In this document: positions 17,801 to 26,076 of the stretch, in pieces
How the letters are laid out: each line of letters begins with the position of its first letter
Position numbering within the stretch: position 1 is the first letter of the stretch
Origin: PALSA-278 sp963760285
GTDB lineage: Bacteria; Acidobacteriota; Terriglobia; Acidiferrales; UBA7541
Assembly (NCBI GenBank): GCA_963760285.1
Contig: CAVXCI010000001.1
Coordinates: 930,001 to 994,000, forward strand
Reading direction: 5' to 3'
DNA: 64,000 nt
Notes under the pieces: generated by a model
Told to the model about the DNA's origin: nothing
The model's input: the letters and a program-made list of their open reading frames with translations, nothing else
Databases searched by the model: none
Made by a program: the position numbers and the translations under genes

Positions 17801-18449
17801 CAGAATGGCCCTGGAGCTTGATTCCAGAGACGCCACCACCCATCAGTGGTTGGCCGAGAACCTCTCCTACATGGGCGGGCGGGGGCAGGAAGCGATTGAC
17901 GAAGCCAACTTAGCGTACGAGCTTGATCCGCTGTCGCCGATCTTAAGCACAGCACTCGCGGAGGCTTACTATTTCGACCGCCAATTCGACAAGGCCATTG
18001 AGGCCTGTAACAAAGTGATTGCGGACGATCCGACCTTTGGCACCGCGCATGCGTGGCTGGCAACGTCGTATTGGGCCGAGCATAAATACCCGCAGGCCAT
18101 TCAGGAATGGAAAACCGCGGCTCAATTAGGAGGCGAGAAGAGTTACGTCGAATATGCCGCAGGCCTGGATGCGGGCTTCCGCGCCGGTGGCTGGCCGAAT
18201 GCGGTGCGCAAGGGAATCGAGATTCGACTTGCGCAACGCAAAGCCAAGAGCGGTTACGTTTCCTCCGCTCGAATCGCGCAGTTGTATGCCGACTCGGGCG
18301 AGAAGGACCATGCGTTTGAGTGGCTCGATACTGCATACAAGGAACGCGACTTCTGGCTGATCACACTTCGGTCCGACGCGAGGTTCGATGCCCTGCGCTC
18401 CGATCCGCGATATGCCGAACTGGTGCACAAAATCGGCTTCTCGCAATGA
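14874..18449 (+). CDS. Serine/threonine kinase with two TolB/FlgO-like domains and TPR arrays
   Basis: 1,191 aa. Kinase domain at residues 8-275: IGAGGMGEVY, DVALKIL, HRDLKPANVML, DFGLAKE, SYMSPEQIAGRPVDH. A first adenylate-cyclase-associated TolB-like domain follows at about 300-435 (WVAVLPFKFGSGNADLTTLA ... YVMEGSIRQAGTRLRIAAQL), then TPR helices to about 690. A second TolB-like domain (about 720-860) repeats the pattern: IAVLPFHNISDDPEQEYFAD ... LEGTLRRSGNRLRITAQL. A second TPR array (ALAYAGLADAYFFL, AHAWLATSYWAEHKYPQAI) reaches the end. No clear membrane helix, so probably cytoplasmic. The doubled TolB-TPR unit suggests internal duplication or fusion. The start MIGQTISHYRIIRRIG fits the family. 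Confidence 0.93.
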   Translation: MIGQTISHYRIIRRIGAGGMGEVYCATDTKLGRDVALKILPPDVAADPERLERFRREARALAAINHPHIVTIYSVEEADGVHFLTMELIEGQSLDHCIPEGGLPIERLGKIAIVLADALAAAHEKGIVHRDLKPANVMLTSSGQVKVLDFGLAKEMRASGTDDTTLTSAGHTEVGVVMGTPSYMSPEQIAGRPVDHRTDIFSLGVILYEMSIAQRPFKGASSAELTSAILRDTPPLVTDIRASLPAALARIIRRCLEKSTADRFPSARDLCNELGNMPSTAPTIQTPSSSLSRPSTAPDSGAARTDEGFWVAVLPFKFGSGNADLTTLAEGLAEDIVTGLSRFSYLRVIARSSTSKFAGESADVRAIGSELGARYVMEGSIRQAGTRLRIAAQLVDATTGAHLWAETFDSPFRAESVFELQDDIVPRIVSTVADLNGILPYTMGESLRGRAADELTPYEALLRSFSYYARLTADEHAAACAGLERAVQQSPDHADCWAMLAILYTDEHKTGFNVRPDPLKRALNAARRAVELAPSSHLAHHALASVFYFRKELQAFRSTAERAIALNPMDGCTAAYMGILMAYSGEWERGCALAERAMQLNSHHPGWYWFASSFGAYRKSDYRSALDISLKVNMRGLWGASLLLAAAYAQLGEHDAAREAANQLLALIPNFAAVGRAEMAKWWDVQLVEHLLDGLRKAGMDIADEMKTGGLAPAARPAGVHPPSGLSLRPAIAVLPFHNISDDPEQEYFADGITEEIINSLAHIPRLRVAGRSSSFSFKGRNEDLRSVGAKLGVNTILEGTLRRSGNRLRITAQLIDASSGYQLWSERYDRVMEDVFALQDEIARTIAERLRLSLAAARDGQHAQPPTKDIAAYELYVKGRYYWNKRTPADIKAAIAFFNQAIDKDPGYALAYAGLADAYFFLSPYGGVPNDFVAKSNAAAERALELDPTLARPHAVLGYNKIAYKYDFSGGEAEFRMALELDSRDATTHQWLAENLSYMGGRGQEAIDEANLAYELDPLSPILSTALAEAYYFDRQFDKAIEACNKVIADDPTFGTAHAWLATSYWAEHKYPQAIQEWKTAAQLGGEKSYVEYAAGLDAGFRAGGWPNAVRKGIEIRLAQRKAKSGYVSSARIAQLYADSGEKDHAFEWLDTAYKERDFWLITLRSDARFDALRSDPRYAELVHKIGFSQ

Positions 18450-18631
18450 GGATGCCGGTTCCGATATCCCCATCCTCCTCGAGGAGAAATCCGAATACGC
18501 GCAGCTGCAGTGGGGGGGGCCGGGACTGACGGAACCGTGGGGCGCGCGGGCTTCGCGATTTCAAGGTGACTACTGACAGGGCTGTCGAAGCGGTCTCAAA
18601 AATCTCTCCTGACCTGCGGACTCTGTGCAGC

Positions 18632-18745
18632 CTGCCCAAAAACACATGTTATTGAGGCACGACTTTAGAGCAGCACGGAATCCGACGTGTCTATGAGTCA
18701 CGGCTAATTAGCGAGGTTTTTGAGCAAGGAGGAGTTTTTGGGCAG
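18632..18745. repeat. MITE-like repeat, copy 2
   Basis: 114 bp with perfect 12-bp terminal inverted repeats: CTGCCCAAAAAC at 18632-18643 and GTTTTTGGGCAG at 18734-18745. It is non-coding and homologous to the copy at 13868-13968. It lies between the kinase stop (18449) and the end of the convergent repeat-protein gene (18775). The remaining bases of this 325-bp gap show nothing. Confidence 0.65.
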
Positions 18746-18774
18746 CGCGCGCTGTGCCGTTCCTTTGCTAAGTC

Positions 18775-20082
18775 CTAGTTCTCCGCGCTGTGTCCCAATT
18801 GAAAGACTCCGCCGTACCCCAAGTCTCCTCCAAGGAACGCAGTTCCGTAGAGATTGCCTTTCCCATCCAACATCACGCCAGCGTATGACAAGGTGGCCAA
18901 AGGCAATGCATATACCTCCTCCGTCCACTGGCCATTGGCGATTGGCTGCAGTTCGAATACAGTGGCCGCCCCATTTGCGAGACTGCTGAATTCTGTAGTG
19001 CCGAATAAATTGCCCGCACTATCGAAGGTCGGGCCATGGGGATATTCTCCGTCCCCGCCGATGGCGTTGACGCCGTTGAAGCTATGAAGGATGCTCTCTG
19101 TCCACTGGCCGTTCGCTCCAGGCATTAGCTCAAAAAGAGTTCCGCAGCCGCATTCGGAGTTGCCGCCATTGAGGGTGGTACCGTACAGATTCCCGACGTT
19201 GTCGAAGATCAGCGCACTGTCGGGAGCGATACCGTCAGCACCGTTGAAGCTGTGCAGCACTGTTTCGCTCCACTTGCCATTCCCGTCGTGCTTTACCTCG
19301 AAAGAAGTGCCACAGCCGCCACCACCACCGCATGTGGAGCTGCCGCCATTTAGCGTAGTGCCAAAAAGATTGCCCTTCCTATCAAAGACGAGGCTGGAGG
19401 CAGGCTCCCACCCATCGTTGCCACTTGCAAAACTGTGTAGCACCTTCTCCGTCCACTGGCCATTCCCGGCAGGCGATAGCTCAAAGACAACACCGCAGCC
19501 GTCGGTGGTGCACCACAGAGGTTTATTATTGCCCCCGGCTTCCGTCGTGCCGTAAAGATTGCCAGCATTGTCAAAGATGAGGCCACCAGACGGATAGGCA
19601 CCGTCAGAGCCTCCGGCAAAGGCGTACAGCACAGTCTCCGACCAGCCACTGCCTGAGTTCGGAGACAACTCGAAAACGGTTCCGCAGCCAGGGGGTGAGA
19701 ATTCAGTACATGCACTATTGCCCCCACCAAAAGTGGTGCCGTAGAGATTCCCGCTCGCATCGAAGATGAGGCCTGCGACAGGCTTGGCTCCGTCAGCGCC
19801 TGGCGAGAAATTGTATAGAACCGTCTCGTAAGATCCGCCGTTCGGGCGGAGCGTCAGTTCAAAGACAGTTCCAGCCCGGCCAGCGCCTCCAGACGTTGTG
19901 GTGCCGTACAGGTTGCCATCACCGTCGCGGATCACTCCCGCCTCGGGATAAGCGCCGCCCTTAAGATCCAAGCTAAACATCTGTTCGGAAACACCAGCCG
20001 AGGCGGTCGTCAACAGCGCGAGGCCCACTGCAATTGTGGACAAGATTCCCCTCAGAACAATTGAGAATCGAATGTTCAGCAT
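18775..20082 (-). CDS. Secreted TIGR03803-type repeat protein 1
   Basis: 435 aa, start ATG at 20082 behind AAGGAG. A signal peptide (VLRGILSTIAVGLALLTTAS) is followed by six or seven repeats of about 55-65 residues. Each has a GNLYGTT...GG core, a GTVFEL strand and a TVLYNFSPGADGAKP turn. This is the TIGR03803 repeat, which probably folds into a beta-propeller on the cell surface; function unknown. A sister protein is encoded divergently at 20482, sharing the repeat but with VFKV(D/T) instead of VFELSP. The pair may be separately regulated from the 399-bp intergenic region between their starts. Confidence 0.9.
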   Translation of the reverse strand: MLNIRFSIVLRGILSTIAVGLALLTTASAGVSEQMFSLDLKGGAYPEAGVIRDGDGNLYGTTTSGGAGRAGTVFELTLRPNGGSYETVLYNFSPGADGAKPVAGLIFDASGNLYGTTFGGGNSACTEFSPPGCGTVFELSPNSGSGWSETVLYAFAGGSDGAYPSGGLIFDNAGNLYGTTEAGGNNKPLWCTTDGCGVVFELSPAGNGQWTEKVLHSFASGNDGWEPASSLVFDRKGNLFGTTLNGGSSTCGGGGGCGTSFEVKHDGNGKWSETVLHSFNGADGIAPDSALIFDNVGNLYGTTLNGGNSECGCGTLFELMPGANGQWTESILHSFNGVNAIGGDGEYPHGPTFDSAGNLFGTTEFSSLANGAATVFELQPIANGQWTEEVYALPLATLSYAGVMLDGKGNLYGTAFLGGDLGYGGVFQLGHSAEN

Positions 20083-20481
20083 TGTTTCTCCTTATGGTCA
20101 GTACTATTCAGAAGCCGAGCGGAGATGTTCCAGGGAGAATTCCAGTCCAGATCGTACACCCGAATTTCGGTTCTGGCATCCTGAGCTTCCGCCGTTTACT
20201 TGAACGGGGATTCTTGCATCAGCCGCGGTAATGCCCGCCGTTCGCGCATAAGCGTCCCTGGATACGATTTTCTCCCGAGCTTCGGCCCACGCTCCGCGGC
20301 TTCATCCTAGCCCCGCTATCGCCATGCGCCAACTGAATCGTTGCTTCGTCAGATACACGGGTGTATGTTTCATAATAGAAGGCTCACCAAATGGAGAGAT
20401 TCCGTCCCGCATCTCCCTGGTCGGCTACGCGACTGCTTAGTGGCCCAGAGCGTTTTCTGCTTCACTGCAGGAGGCATAATC
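20083..20481. other. Divergent intergenic region between the two repeat-protein genes
   Basis: 399 bases that must hold two divergent promoters. Only the ribosome sites at each end (AAGGAG for the left gene, AGGAGG for the right) are clear. No operator-like palindrome was recognised. Confidence 0.45.
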
Positions 20482-21795
20482 ATGAAGAACATCGTGCAAG
20501 ATCAACTTCTTACATTTCTGGCGCGGGCAGCAACGGTGGTGGTGGTGGTGGTGTTCGCGGTGGTGACCGTGGCTGCGGTCTTGATCACGCATTCCGCCGG
20601 TGCAGCCCAATCCGCCACATCGCAAAAGCTGAGTTTCAAAACACTCTACGCCTTCACTGGCGGCAGCGACGGCATCAGGCCCTATGCCGGCGTGGCACCA
20701 GATGAGGAAGGTAATCTCTTTGGAACCACCCTCGAAGGTGGTAACGCTGGTTACTGCGCCAATTCAAATGATGGCTGCGGAACTGTTTTCAAAGTTGACG
20801 CGTCCGGCAGGGAGACGATTCTCCATGCCTTCACGGGCGGCCCTGACGGCGGATGGCCCAACGCGGCGCCAGTATTGGATGCCCGGGGCAATCTCTACGG
20901 TACGGCACTGCAAGGGGGCAATACGGGCTGCACCAATTACCAACAAGTTGGATGCGGAACTGTTTTCCAAGTGGATGCTTCGGGGAAATTCTCAGTGCTT
21001 TACACGTTTACGGGCGGTGCGGATGGCGCCGTGCCGGGAGGCAGCCTTACCCGCGATGGAAGCGGAAACCTGTACGGCACTACCTGTGCCGGCGGCATGG
21101 GCTACGGCGTCGTTTTCAAATTGGATACGAGCGGCCATGAGACTGCATTGCACAGCTTCGCCTTCAATGACGGAGACTGTTCATATGCCCACCTGATCGC
21201 GGATTCAGCCGACAATATCTATGGGACCACGTATGAAGGGGGAAACGTCAACTGTCCCTATGTATCAGTTGGATGCGGAGTTGTTTTCAAACTCGATCCG
21301 GCAGGTAACGAAACCGTTCTCCATAATTTCTCCGGCGCCCCAGATGGGGCCTTTCCCTACCGCGGATTGATTTTCGATCCTGAAGGAAACCTGTATGGCG
21401 CCACTGGTGGCGGAGGCCTGGGTTGCTCCGGCGGCGGCTGTGGCACGGTGTTTAAAGTCACCCCAGCGGGTGACGAAACTGTCCTCTATAAATTTCAAGG
21501 GTCAGATGGATTATATCCGAGCGCCGCTGTGCTGCGAGATTCGCGGGGCAATCTGTACGGCACTACGAAGGCCGGCGGTTCCTACAATAATGGAGTGATC
21601 TTCAAAGTAACGCTCGGGGGCAAGGAGACAGTCCTCTATAACTTCACGGGCGGGGCAGACGGCTCAACTCCTGAATCCTGGCTGGCTCCGGACCGCAAAG
21701 GAAATTTCTACGGCACCACGGCCCTTGGCGGTGACGATAGCTGTGGTCCGTTCCATGAAGGCTGCGGGACAGTGTTCGAGATTTCCGCAAACTAG
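20482..21795 (+). CDS. Secreted TIGR03803-type repeat protein 2
   Basis: 437 aa from the ATG at 20482, which follows AGGAGGCATAATC; the frame opens earlier at 20341 but without a site. The N-terminal membrane or signal segment is unusually valine-rich (ATVVVVVVFAVVTVAAVLI, residues 17-40). Seven or so repeats follow (LYAFTGGSDG, GNLFGTTLEGGN, CGTVFKVDASG), several with Cys pairs such as GCSGGGCGTVF that could form disulfides outside the cell. It ends with CGTVFEISAN. Same family as the divergent gene at 18775-20082; likely arose by duplication. No catalytic motif is visible. Confidence 0.9.
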   Translation: MKNIVQDQLLTFLARAATVVVVVVFAVVTVAAVLITHSAGAAQSATSQKLSFKTLYAFTGGSDGIRPYAGVAPDEEGNLFGTTLEGGNAGYCANSNDGCGTVFKVDASGRETILHAFTGGPDGGWPNAAPVLDARGNLYGTALQGGNTGCTNYQQVGCGTVFQVDASGKFSVLYTFTGGADGAVPGGSLTRDGSGNLYGTTCAGGMGYGVVFKLDTSGHETALHSFAFNDGDCSYAHLIADSADNIYGTTYEGGNVNCPYVSVGCGVVFKLDPAGNETVLHNFSGAPDGAFPYRGLIFDPEGNLYGATGGGGLGCSGGGCGTVFKVTPAGDETVLYKFQGSDGLYPSAAVLRDSRGNLYGTTKAGGSYNNGVIFKVTLGGKETVLYNFTGGADGSTPESWLAPDRKGNFYGTTALGGDDSCGPFHEGCGTVFEISAN

Positions 21796-22092
21796 TGGGA
21801 GGCGCGCGGAAATCTCGACAATCCTGCGGTCCACTGCCAGAAGTTTCGCGTCTTGTACCAGCCACTTCGGGCGACCGGAAGACGTCTGTCACCTACCAAC
21901 GTTTCGAGGGAGCCGGGACGGCCTGTGCCGGCATTGTCAGCCGCCAAATTTGGTACGCAATTTGGTTCACAACTGGGTCAGAATTGGCCGCAGCCAGATG
22001 CGAGCGTTGCGATTGAAAATCGGTGCTATGTCTTTGATTCGTCGCAACTTTAGCCAAGCATCGCAAACGTCCGCTATCGGCATTCGTGTGAA

Positions 22093-22130
22093 GTGCCAAG
22101 GCAGCGCTCTAACCAACTGAGCTACGGGCT
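22093..22130 (-). other. Orphan tRNA 5' half
   Basis: The minus strand reads AGCCCGTAGCTCAGTTGGTT and continues to an anticodon stem-loop CTGCCTTGGCAC, then breaks off into unrelated sequence. Acceptor 5' strand, D arm and half the anticodon arm are present; T arm and 3' acceptor strand are missing. The loop would give a GGC (Ala) anticodon. It differs from the tRNA-Val at 8367 at a few positions. The break point, in the anticodon loop, mirrors that of the 3' half at 4124-4165. Confidence 0.7.
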
Positions 22131-22446
22131 TAGCGCTTACGAACTTTAGAAGACTTCGGCCATGCGCTGCATTTTCTTCTCGCGCATGAAACTCGACCTC
22201 ACCCAATTAATTTCTCGATCTGCGCCGTGCTGCCATCCCAAACCGATACAGCGGAAATACCGCAAGAAAACCATGTTTATCTATACGGTTGTTGAGGCAA
22301 AGGAGAATGACACAAAATGTCCATTCCTCGTTGAGAATACGGGCATAGCGAAACACTTAAAGGCATCCCGTTTGTGGAAGCGGACTAGGCCAGTTTTTCG
22401 CCTTTCCCATTCGTTGCGCGAACGGAGGGAGAGAAAGGATTGAACA
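22131..22446. other. Intergenic stretch, no gene recognised
   Basis: 316 bases between the tRNA fragment and the next gene. A plus-strand frame at 22273-22443 (MFIYTVVEAKEND...) has no ribosome site or recognisable similarity and is not called. Confidence 0.4.
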
Positions 22447-22929
22447 ATGCTCGACTGGGTTGAAGAAGCCGTACTAAAAATCAAGAATCGCCGCGAGATG
22501 CGCGAAATGGAGCATGAGCGGGAGGTTCGGAAGGCGCAGATGGTCACCACGGGGTGTGAGGCGGCGTTCAATAGCTTTGCGGCGGCGGTTGAACGGGACC
22601 TGAAGAAATTCAACGAAAGCTTTCAAAACGATCCGGAAAGCAAGATTGACTCCTATGAGCGTCCCTCCGCCGATAGCGTCGTGGTTCGCAAGACATCGTT
22701 TCCATCGTTCCGGATCAACATTGAATTGAACCGCAACCAAAAAACCATTGAGTACACCGGATTCGCAGCCGCAAAAAAAGAATACGAGAACAACGAAAGC
22801 CGCATGAGCGGACAATTCCACGTGAAAGTGGAAGCGGATGGAACTTTCTATCTGATTCGCCAGAAAGGCCGAGTCACTCCGGAGCAGGCGTCGCGAGCCC
22901 TGCTGGAACCATTTGTCTTGATGTTGTAG
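22447..22929 (+). CDS. Hypothetical soluble protein with charged N-terminal helix
   Basis: 160 aa, ATG at 22447 with AAGGA six bases upstream. The first ~35 residues are highly charged and probably helical or coiled-coil (KIKNRREMREMEHEREVRKA). The rest alternates strands and turns: SFPSFRINIELNRNQKTIEY and GQFHVKVEADGTFYLI suggest a small beta-sheet domain. No signal peptide or membrane segment. Family unknown. It lies next to the orphan tRNA half, so it may be cargo of a lost element; that is only positional inference. Confidence 0.65.
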   Translation: MLDWVEEAVLKIKNRREMREMEHEREVRKAQMVTTGCEAAFNSFAAAVERDLKKFNESFQNDPESKIDSYERPSADSVVVRKTSFPSFRINIELNRNQKTIEYTGFAAAKKEYENNESRMSGQFHVKVEADGTFYLIRQKGRVTPEQASRALLEPFVLML

Positions 22930-23006
22930 ATCGCATTTCCCGCGGATTCCGCACGACAAGGATTTCAACGCATGGAAATCCATGACCGGAAAATCTCTCG
23001 CGAAAC

Positions 23007-23672
23007 TCAACTGTCCAATGGGATGGCGTGCAAGGCAGCGGCCTGAATGTGGCGCTGGCGAAAGTGTTCCTGAGCCCGCCGTCCCCACTCACGGACAAAA
23101 TAATAGTTCAGACCCGCGCCAAACGCGCCGCCCAGCATGGGAACGATGCGCGAACCCACTTTCTCGACGACCTCCGCGCTCATCCGCGCAGCCATGCGCT
23201 CGATGACGCGCGGAACAATTCGTTCCATAGCCTGCTTTTCGAGAAAATCGCGGCCCAGGTCCACGCCAGCAGCAGTGGCCGCGGCGATCCACAGCATGGC
23301 CATCTCTTCTTCCGTGGCGTATTCGAATCCATAGAGCAAACTTAGCTTTTGAATCATTCGGATGGTGATAGCCGAGAGAATGCCCATGTCGGGCACGATC
23401 AAAAGAAGTCCCCCCAAACCGAGGCCAGCGCCTTCCAGTGCAGCCCATCTCTTCGCGCCGGAGATGGTCTGTAGCGCGATGGATTCAATATGTTCGAGCG
23501 GCAGGTGCTGCATGTCCGCGAAAGACTGGATGTTCAGGCCGTAGCTTTGGCGAATGTGCCGCAAATAATTCCACGGATTCACCCGCACGCGGGTATATGC
23601 GCGCGAAAATCCGAGAACCAGCGCTTCATTCACGCGCCGTCGCAACCAGGAGCGTTGGTATCGAGGAGTCAT
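23007..23672 (-). CDS. EcsC family protein
   Basis: 221 aa from the ATG at 23672 (MTPRYQRSWLRRRVNEALVL); a TTG/CTG-type start at 23690 is an alternative, and neither has a strong ribosome site. It is recognised by the EcsC pattern: an amphipathic N-terminal half, ALEGAGLGLGGLLLIVPDMG, then SLLYGFEY and GVDLGRDFLEKQAMERIVPR, with a Gly-rich VPMLGGAFGAGLNYYFVREW near the C-terminus. EcsC proteins are probably membrane-associated, and their function is unsettled; the name comes from an ABC exporter operon in Bacillus. It stands alone here, oriented away from the efflux locus that begins at 23947. Confidence 0.85.
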   Translation of the reverse strand: MTPRYQRSWLRRRVNEALVLGFSRAYTRVRVNPWNYLRHIRQSYGLNIQSFADMQHLPLEHIESIALQTISGAKRWAALEGAGLGLGGLLLIVPDMGILSAITIRMIQKLSLLYGFEYATEEEMAMLWIAAATAAGVDLGRDFLEKQAMERIVPRVIERMAARMSAEVVEKVGSRIVPMLGGAFGAGLNYYFVREWGRRAQEHFRQRHIQAAALHAIPLDS

Positions 23673-23946
23673 GGAAAAGCTCGGGCGCACAATTCAGTTT
23701 CCGCCAGAATGCAGCCGCGGGTCAATCGGCGCCGTAGAAACAATTTTGCCCAAAACACTCGGCGCACTCCGAATGCAACCAGTTTGATTGGATGCACAAA
23801 TGTCCGAAAACGGAACAAATGAATCCCATCAGCGGGCAAGACGCTGGTCCAGATCCTCTGTATCAAGCGTTAACCTCAGCGCCTCGCAATACTTACGATT
23901 CGTATGGGGCGGTAGTATAGTTGCGGAGTAGTAGACGGGAAAACTC

Positions 23947-25200
23947 ATGGACATTGCCCGCCCAGACTTAAAACGTAGCCGACGGAAACGGCAAGCCGTT
24001 TACGTCGTTGCCGGACTGGTCGTTGCGCTGGGCCTCACTGTTGGGCTCTCGCGGTTGAAGCCCGCAGCGCCCGCTGTTGACGGTTCCACGGTTTATAAGG
24101 ACACCGTGAAACGCGGCCCCATGCTGCTGGATGAGCGTGGCCTGGGAACGCTTGTGCCAGAGACGATTCGGATTGTTCCGGCTACCACGGAAGGGCGTGT
24201 GGAGCAGCGCCTGCTGTTGCCCGGTTCACAGGTGAAGGCGGACACCACCATCCTCATTCTCAGCAACCCGGTTCTGGACCAGGATGCGCAGGCCGCTGAC
24301 TTCGAAGTCAAGAATGCCCAAGCGCAATTTCAGGGCTTGAAAGCTACTCTGCAAAACCAACTGATGGACTTGCGGACCAAGGCCGCGCAGATCAGCTCCG
24401 AGTTTCGCCAGGCGACACTGGAGCGGGAGACCAATCAAAAACTGTTTGATCAAGGTCTCACTGCGGACGTGATTCTCAGGGAGTCCAAGGTGAAAGCTGA
24501 AGAGTTGGGCAAGCAGAACGACCTGGCGCAGAAGGAAGTGGAAACCTTTGCCAACTCCATCAATGACCAGCTGGGCGTGCAGCAAAACAAAGTGGAGGAG
24601 CAGCAGGCCCTGGCGGAGTTAAAGCATTCTCAGGTCGCAAAACTACAGGTGCGCGCAGGAATTGACGGCGTGCTGCAGGAAGTACCCGTGGAAGTGGGTC
24701 AGGAAGTGACGCCGGGGGCCGTGCTGGCGCGCGTGGCGCAGCCATCGCAATTGAAGGCTGAATTGAAAGTAGCGGAGACCCAGGCCAAGGATATTCTGAT
24801 TGGCCAGAAGGCTAGCATTGACACGCATAACGGCGTGATTCCCGGACACGTCACGCGCATTGATCCCGCAGTGGTAAACGGCACGGTCACCGTGGACGTT
24901 GCTCTGGATGGTCCGCTGCCCGCCGGAGCGCGCCCGGATTTGAGCGTGGAAGGCACAATTGAAATCGAGCGGCTTGCCGACGTGCTGTACGTAGGGCGGC
25001 CGGTTCATGGCGAGCCCGACACCACCATCAGTTTGTTCAGGCTGAACGCCGATGGGTCGGAAGCTGTCCGCGTTCCCGTGAAACTGGGAAAGGTGTCGGT
25101 GAACAGCGTGGAAATTATTAGCGGCTTGCAGGTGGGGGACCGCGTGATTCTTTCGGATATGTCCGCCTGGGATAACTACGATCGCGTGCGGTTGGATTAG
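23947..25200 (+). CDS. MacA-like periplasmic adaptor (HlyD/RND-MFP family)
   Basis: 417 aa. A membrane anchor at about 16-36 (AVYVVAGLVVALGLTVGLSR) is followed by a lipoyl-like half-domain (PATTEGRVEQRLLLPGSQVK). A long alpha-hairpin runs from about 115 to 230, rich in Gln, Glu and Lys, then the return half (GIDGVLQEVPVEVGQEVTPG), a beta-barrel (GQKASIDTHNGVIPGHVTRI) and a membrane-proximal domain. Such adaptors link an inner-membrane transporter to an outer-membrane channel. The ATPase gene starts 27 bp downstream, so this is the first gene of a MacAB-like operon reaching at least to 31500. No TolC-type gene is in this cluster. Confidence 0.92.
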   Translation: MDIARPDLKRSRRKRQAVYVVAGLVVALGLTVGLSRLKPAAPAVDGSTVYKDTVKRGPMLLDERGLGTLVPETIRIVPATTEGRVEQRLLLPGSQVKADTTILILSNPVLDQDAQAADFEVKNAQAQFQGLKATLQNQLMDLRTKAAQISSEFRQATLERETNQKLFDQGLTADVILRESKVKAEELGKQNDLAQKEVETFANSINDQLGVQQNKVEEQQALAELKHSQVAKLQVRAGIDGVLQEVPVEVGQEVTPGAVLARVAQPSQLKAELKVAETQAKDILIGQKASIDTHNGVIPGHVTRIDPAVVNGTVTVDVALDGPLPAGARPDLSVEGTIEIERLADVLYVGRPVHGEPDTTISLFRLNADGSEAVRVPVKLGKVSVNSVEIISGLQVGDRVILSDMSAWDNYDRVRLD

Positions 25201-25227
25201 GAATCTTGAGAAGATGAAGGAGCAGCG

Positions 25228-25941
25228 ATGAGCGCGAATGGCCCGGTATTGATCCATATGATAGGCGTAACCAAGGTGTTCCTCACCGACGAGGTGGAAA
25301 CACACGCGCTATCGGGCGTGCACCTGGAGATTGAGCGGGGAGAATTCCTGGCCATTGCCGGTCCTTCCGGATGCGGCAAGTCCACGCTGCTTTCGATATT
25401 GGGGCTGCTGGATTCGCCTTCGGACGGCACCTATCAATTGAAGGACAAATCGGTGGCGAACCTTTCGCTTTCCGAACGTACGGAAATTCGCAACCGCGAA
25501 ATCGGCTTCGTTTTTCAGGCGTTCAATCTGATTGGCGACCTGAACGTTTACGAAAACGTGGAGCTGCCGCTGACCTATCGCAACATGGCTTCCGCGGAAC
25601 GCAAGAAACGCGTGCAGGAAGTTCTGGAGCGCGTGGGCATGGCGCACCGCATGAAGCATTATCCTTCCCAGCTTTCCGGCGGCCAACAGCAGCGTGTTGC
25701 CGTGGCCCGCGCGCTGGTGGGTCAGCCTTCCATCCTGCTGGCGGACGAACCCACGGGAAACCTGGATTCCAAGAACAGCGAAGCGGTGATGGAATTGCTC
25801 CAGCAATTGCATCGCGAAGGCGCAACGATTTGCATGGTCACGCACGATCCGCGCTATGCAAACCTGGCGGACCGCACCATTCATCTCTTTGACGGCCGCA
25901 TCGTCGAAGAGACTCGGGGCGCTTCCACTCTAATCGTCTAA
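25228..25941 (+). CDS. ABC transporter ATP-binding protein (MacB/LolD-type) 1
   Basis: 237 aa. Walker A GPSGCGKST (about residue 48), Q-loop FVFQAFNLIG, signature LSGGQQQRVA, Walker B ILLADEPTGNLD, and the H-loop in MVTHDPRYA. This is the exporter-associated MacB/LolD subfamily that works with FtsX-like permeases. It follows the adaptor and probably powers the permease encoded at 29038. Unlike classical MacB, the ATPase is a separate polypeptide. A second ATPase gene (27420) in the same locus differs in the signature end (QQQLV) and D-loop. Confidence 0.95.
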   Translation: MSANGPVLIHMIGVTKVFLTDEVETHALSGVHLEIERGEFLAIAGPSGCGKSTLLSILGLLDSPSDGTYQLKDKSVANLSLSERTEIRNREIGFVFQAFNLIGDLNVYENVELPLTYRNMASAERKKRVQEVLERVGMAHRMKHYPSQLSGGQQQRVAVARALVGQPSILLADEPTGNLDSKNSEAVMELLQQLHREGATICMVTHDPRYANLADRTIHLFDGRIVEETRGASTLIV

Positions 25942-26076
25942 TCTGCCGGCAGGAGAAGGAAATGCAAAACCCCCTATCCGGAGACGAGGGTGAGGTGTGT
26001 TTCGCGTCGAATGAATCAGCAACGCCGGAAGTGAACAGGCAGAGTAAGGCGTCGAATTTGACGCAGGAGCAGGCAG

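Noticed and set aside
18775..21795. Regularly spaced repeats suggesting a CRISPR-like array
   Set aside because: The repeats are protein-coding TIGR03803 units of about 60 codons with no conserved DNA repeat or spacer structure.
21893..22090. Integrase remnant next to the tRNA 5' half
   Set aside because: Open frames give no recombinase motif such as HYSH; a match could not be supported.
22273..22443. Short plus-strand frame beginning MFIYTVVEAKEND
   Set aside because: No ribosome site, no recognisable family; left as intergenic.
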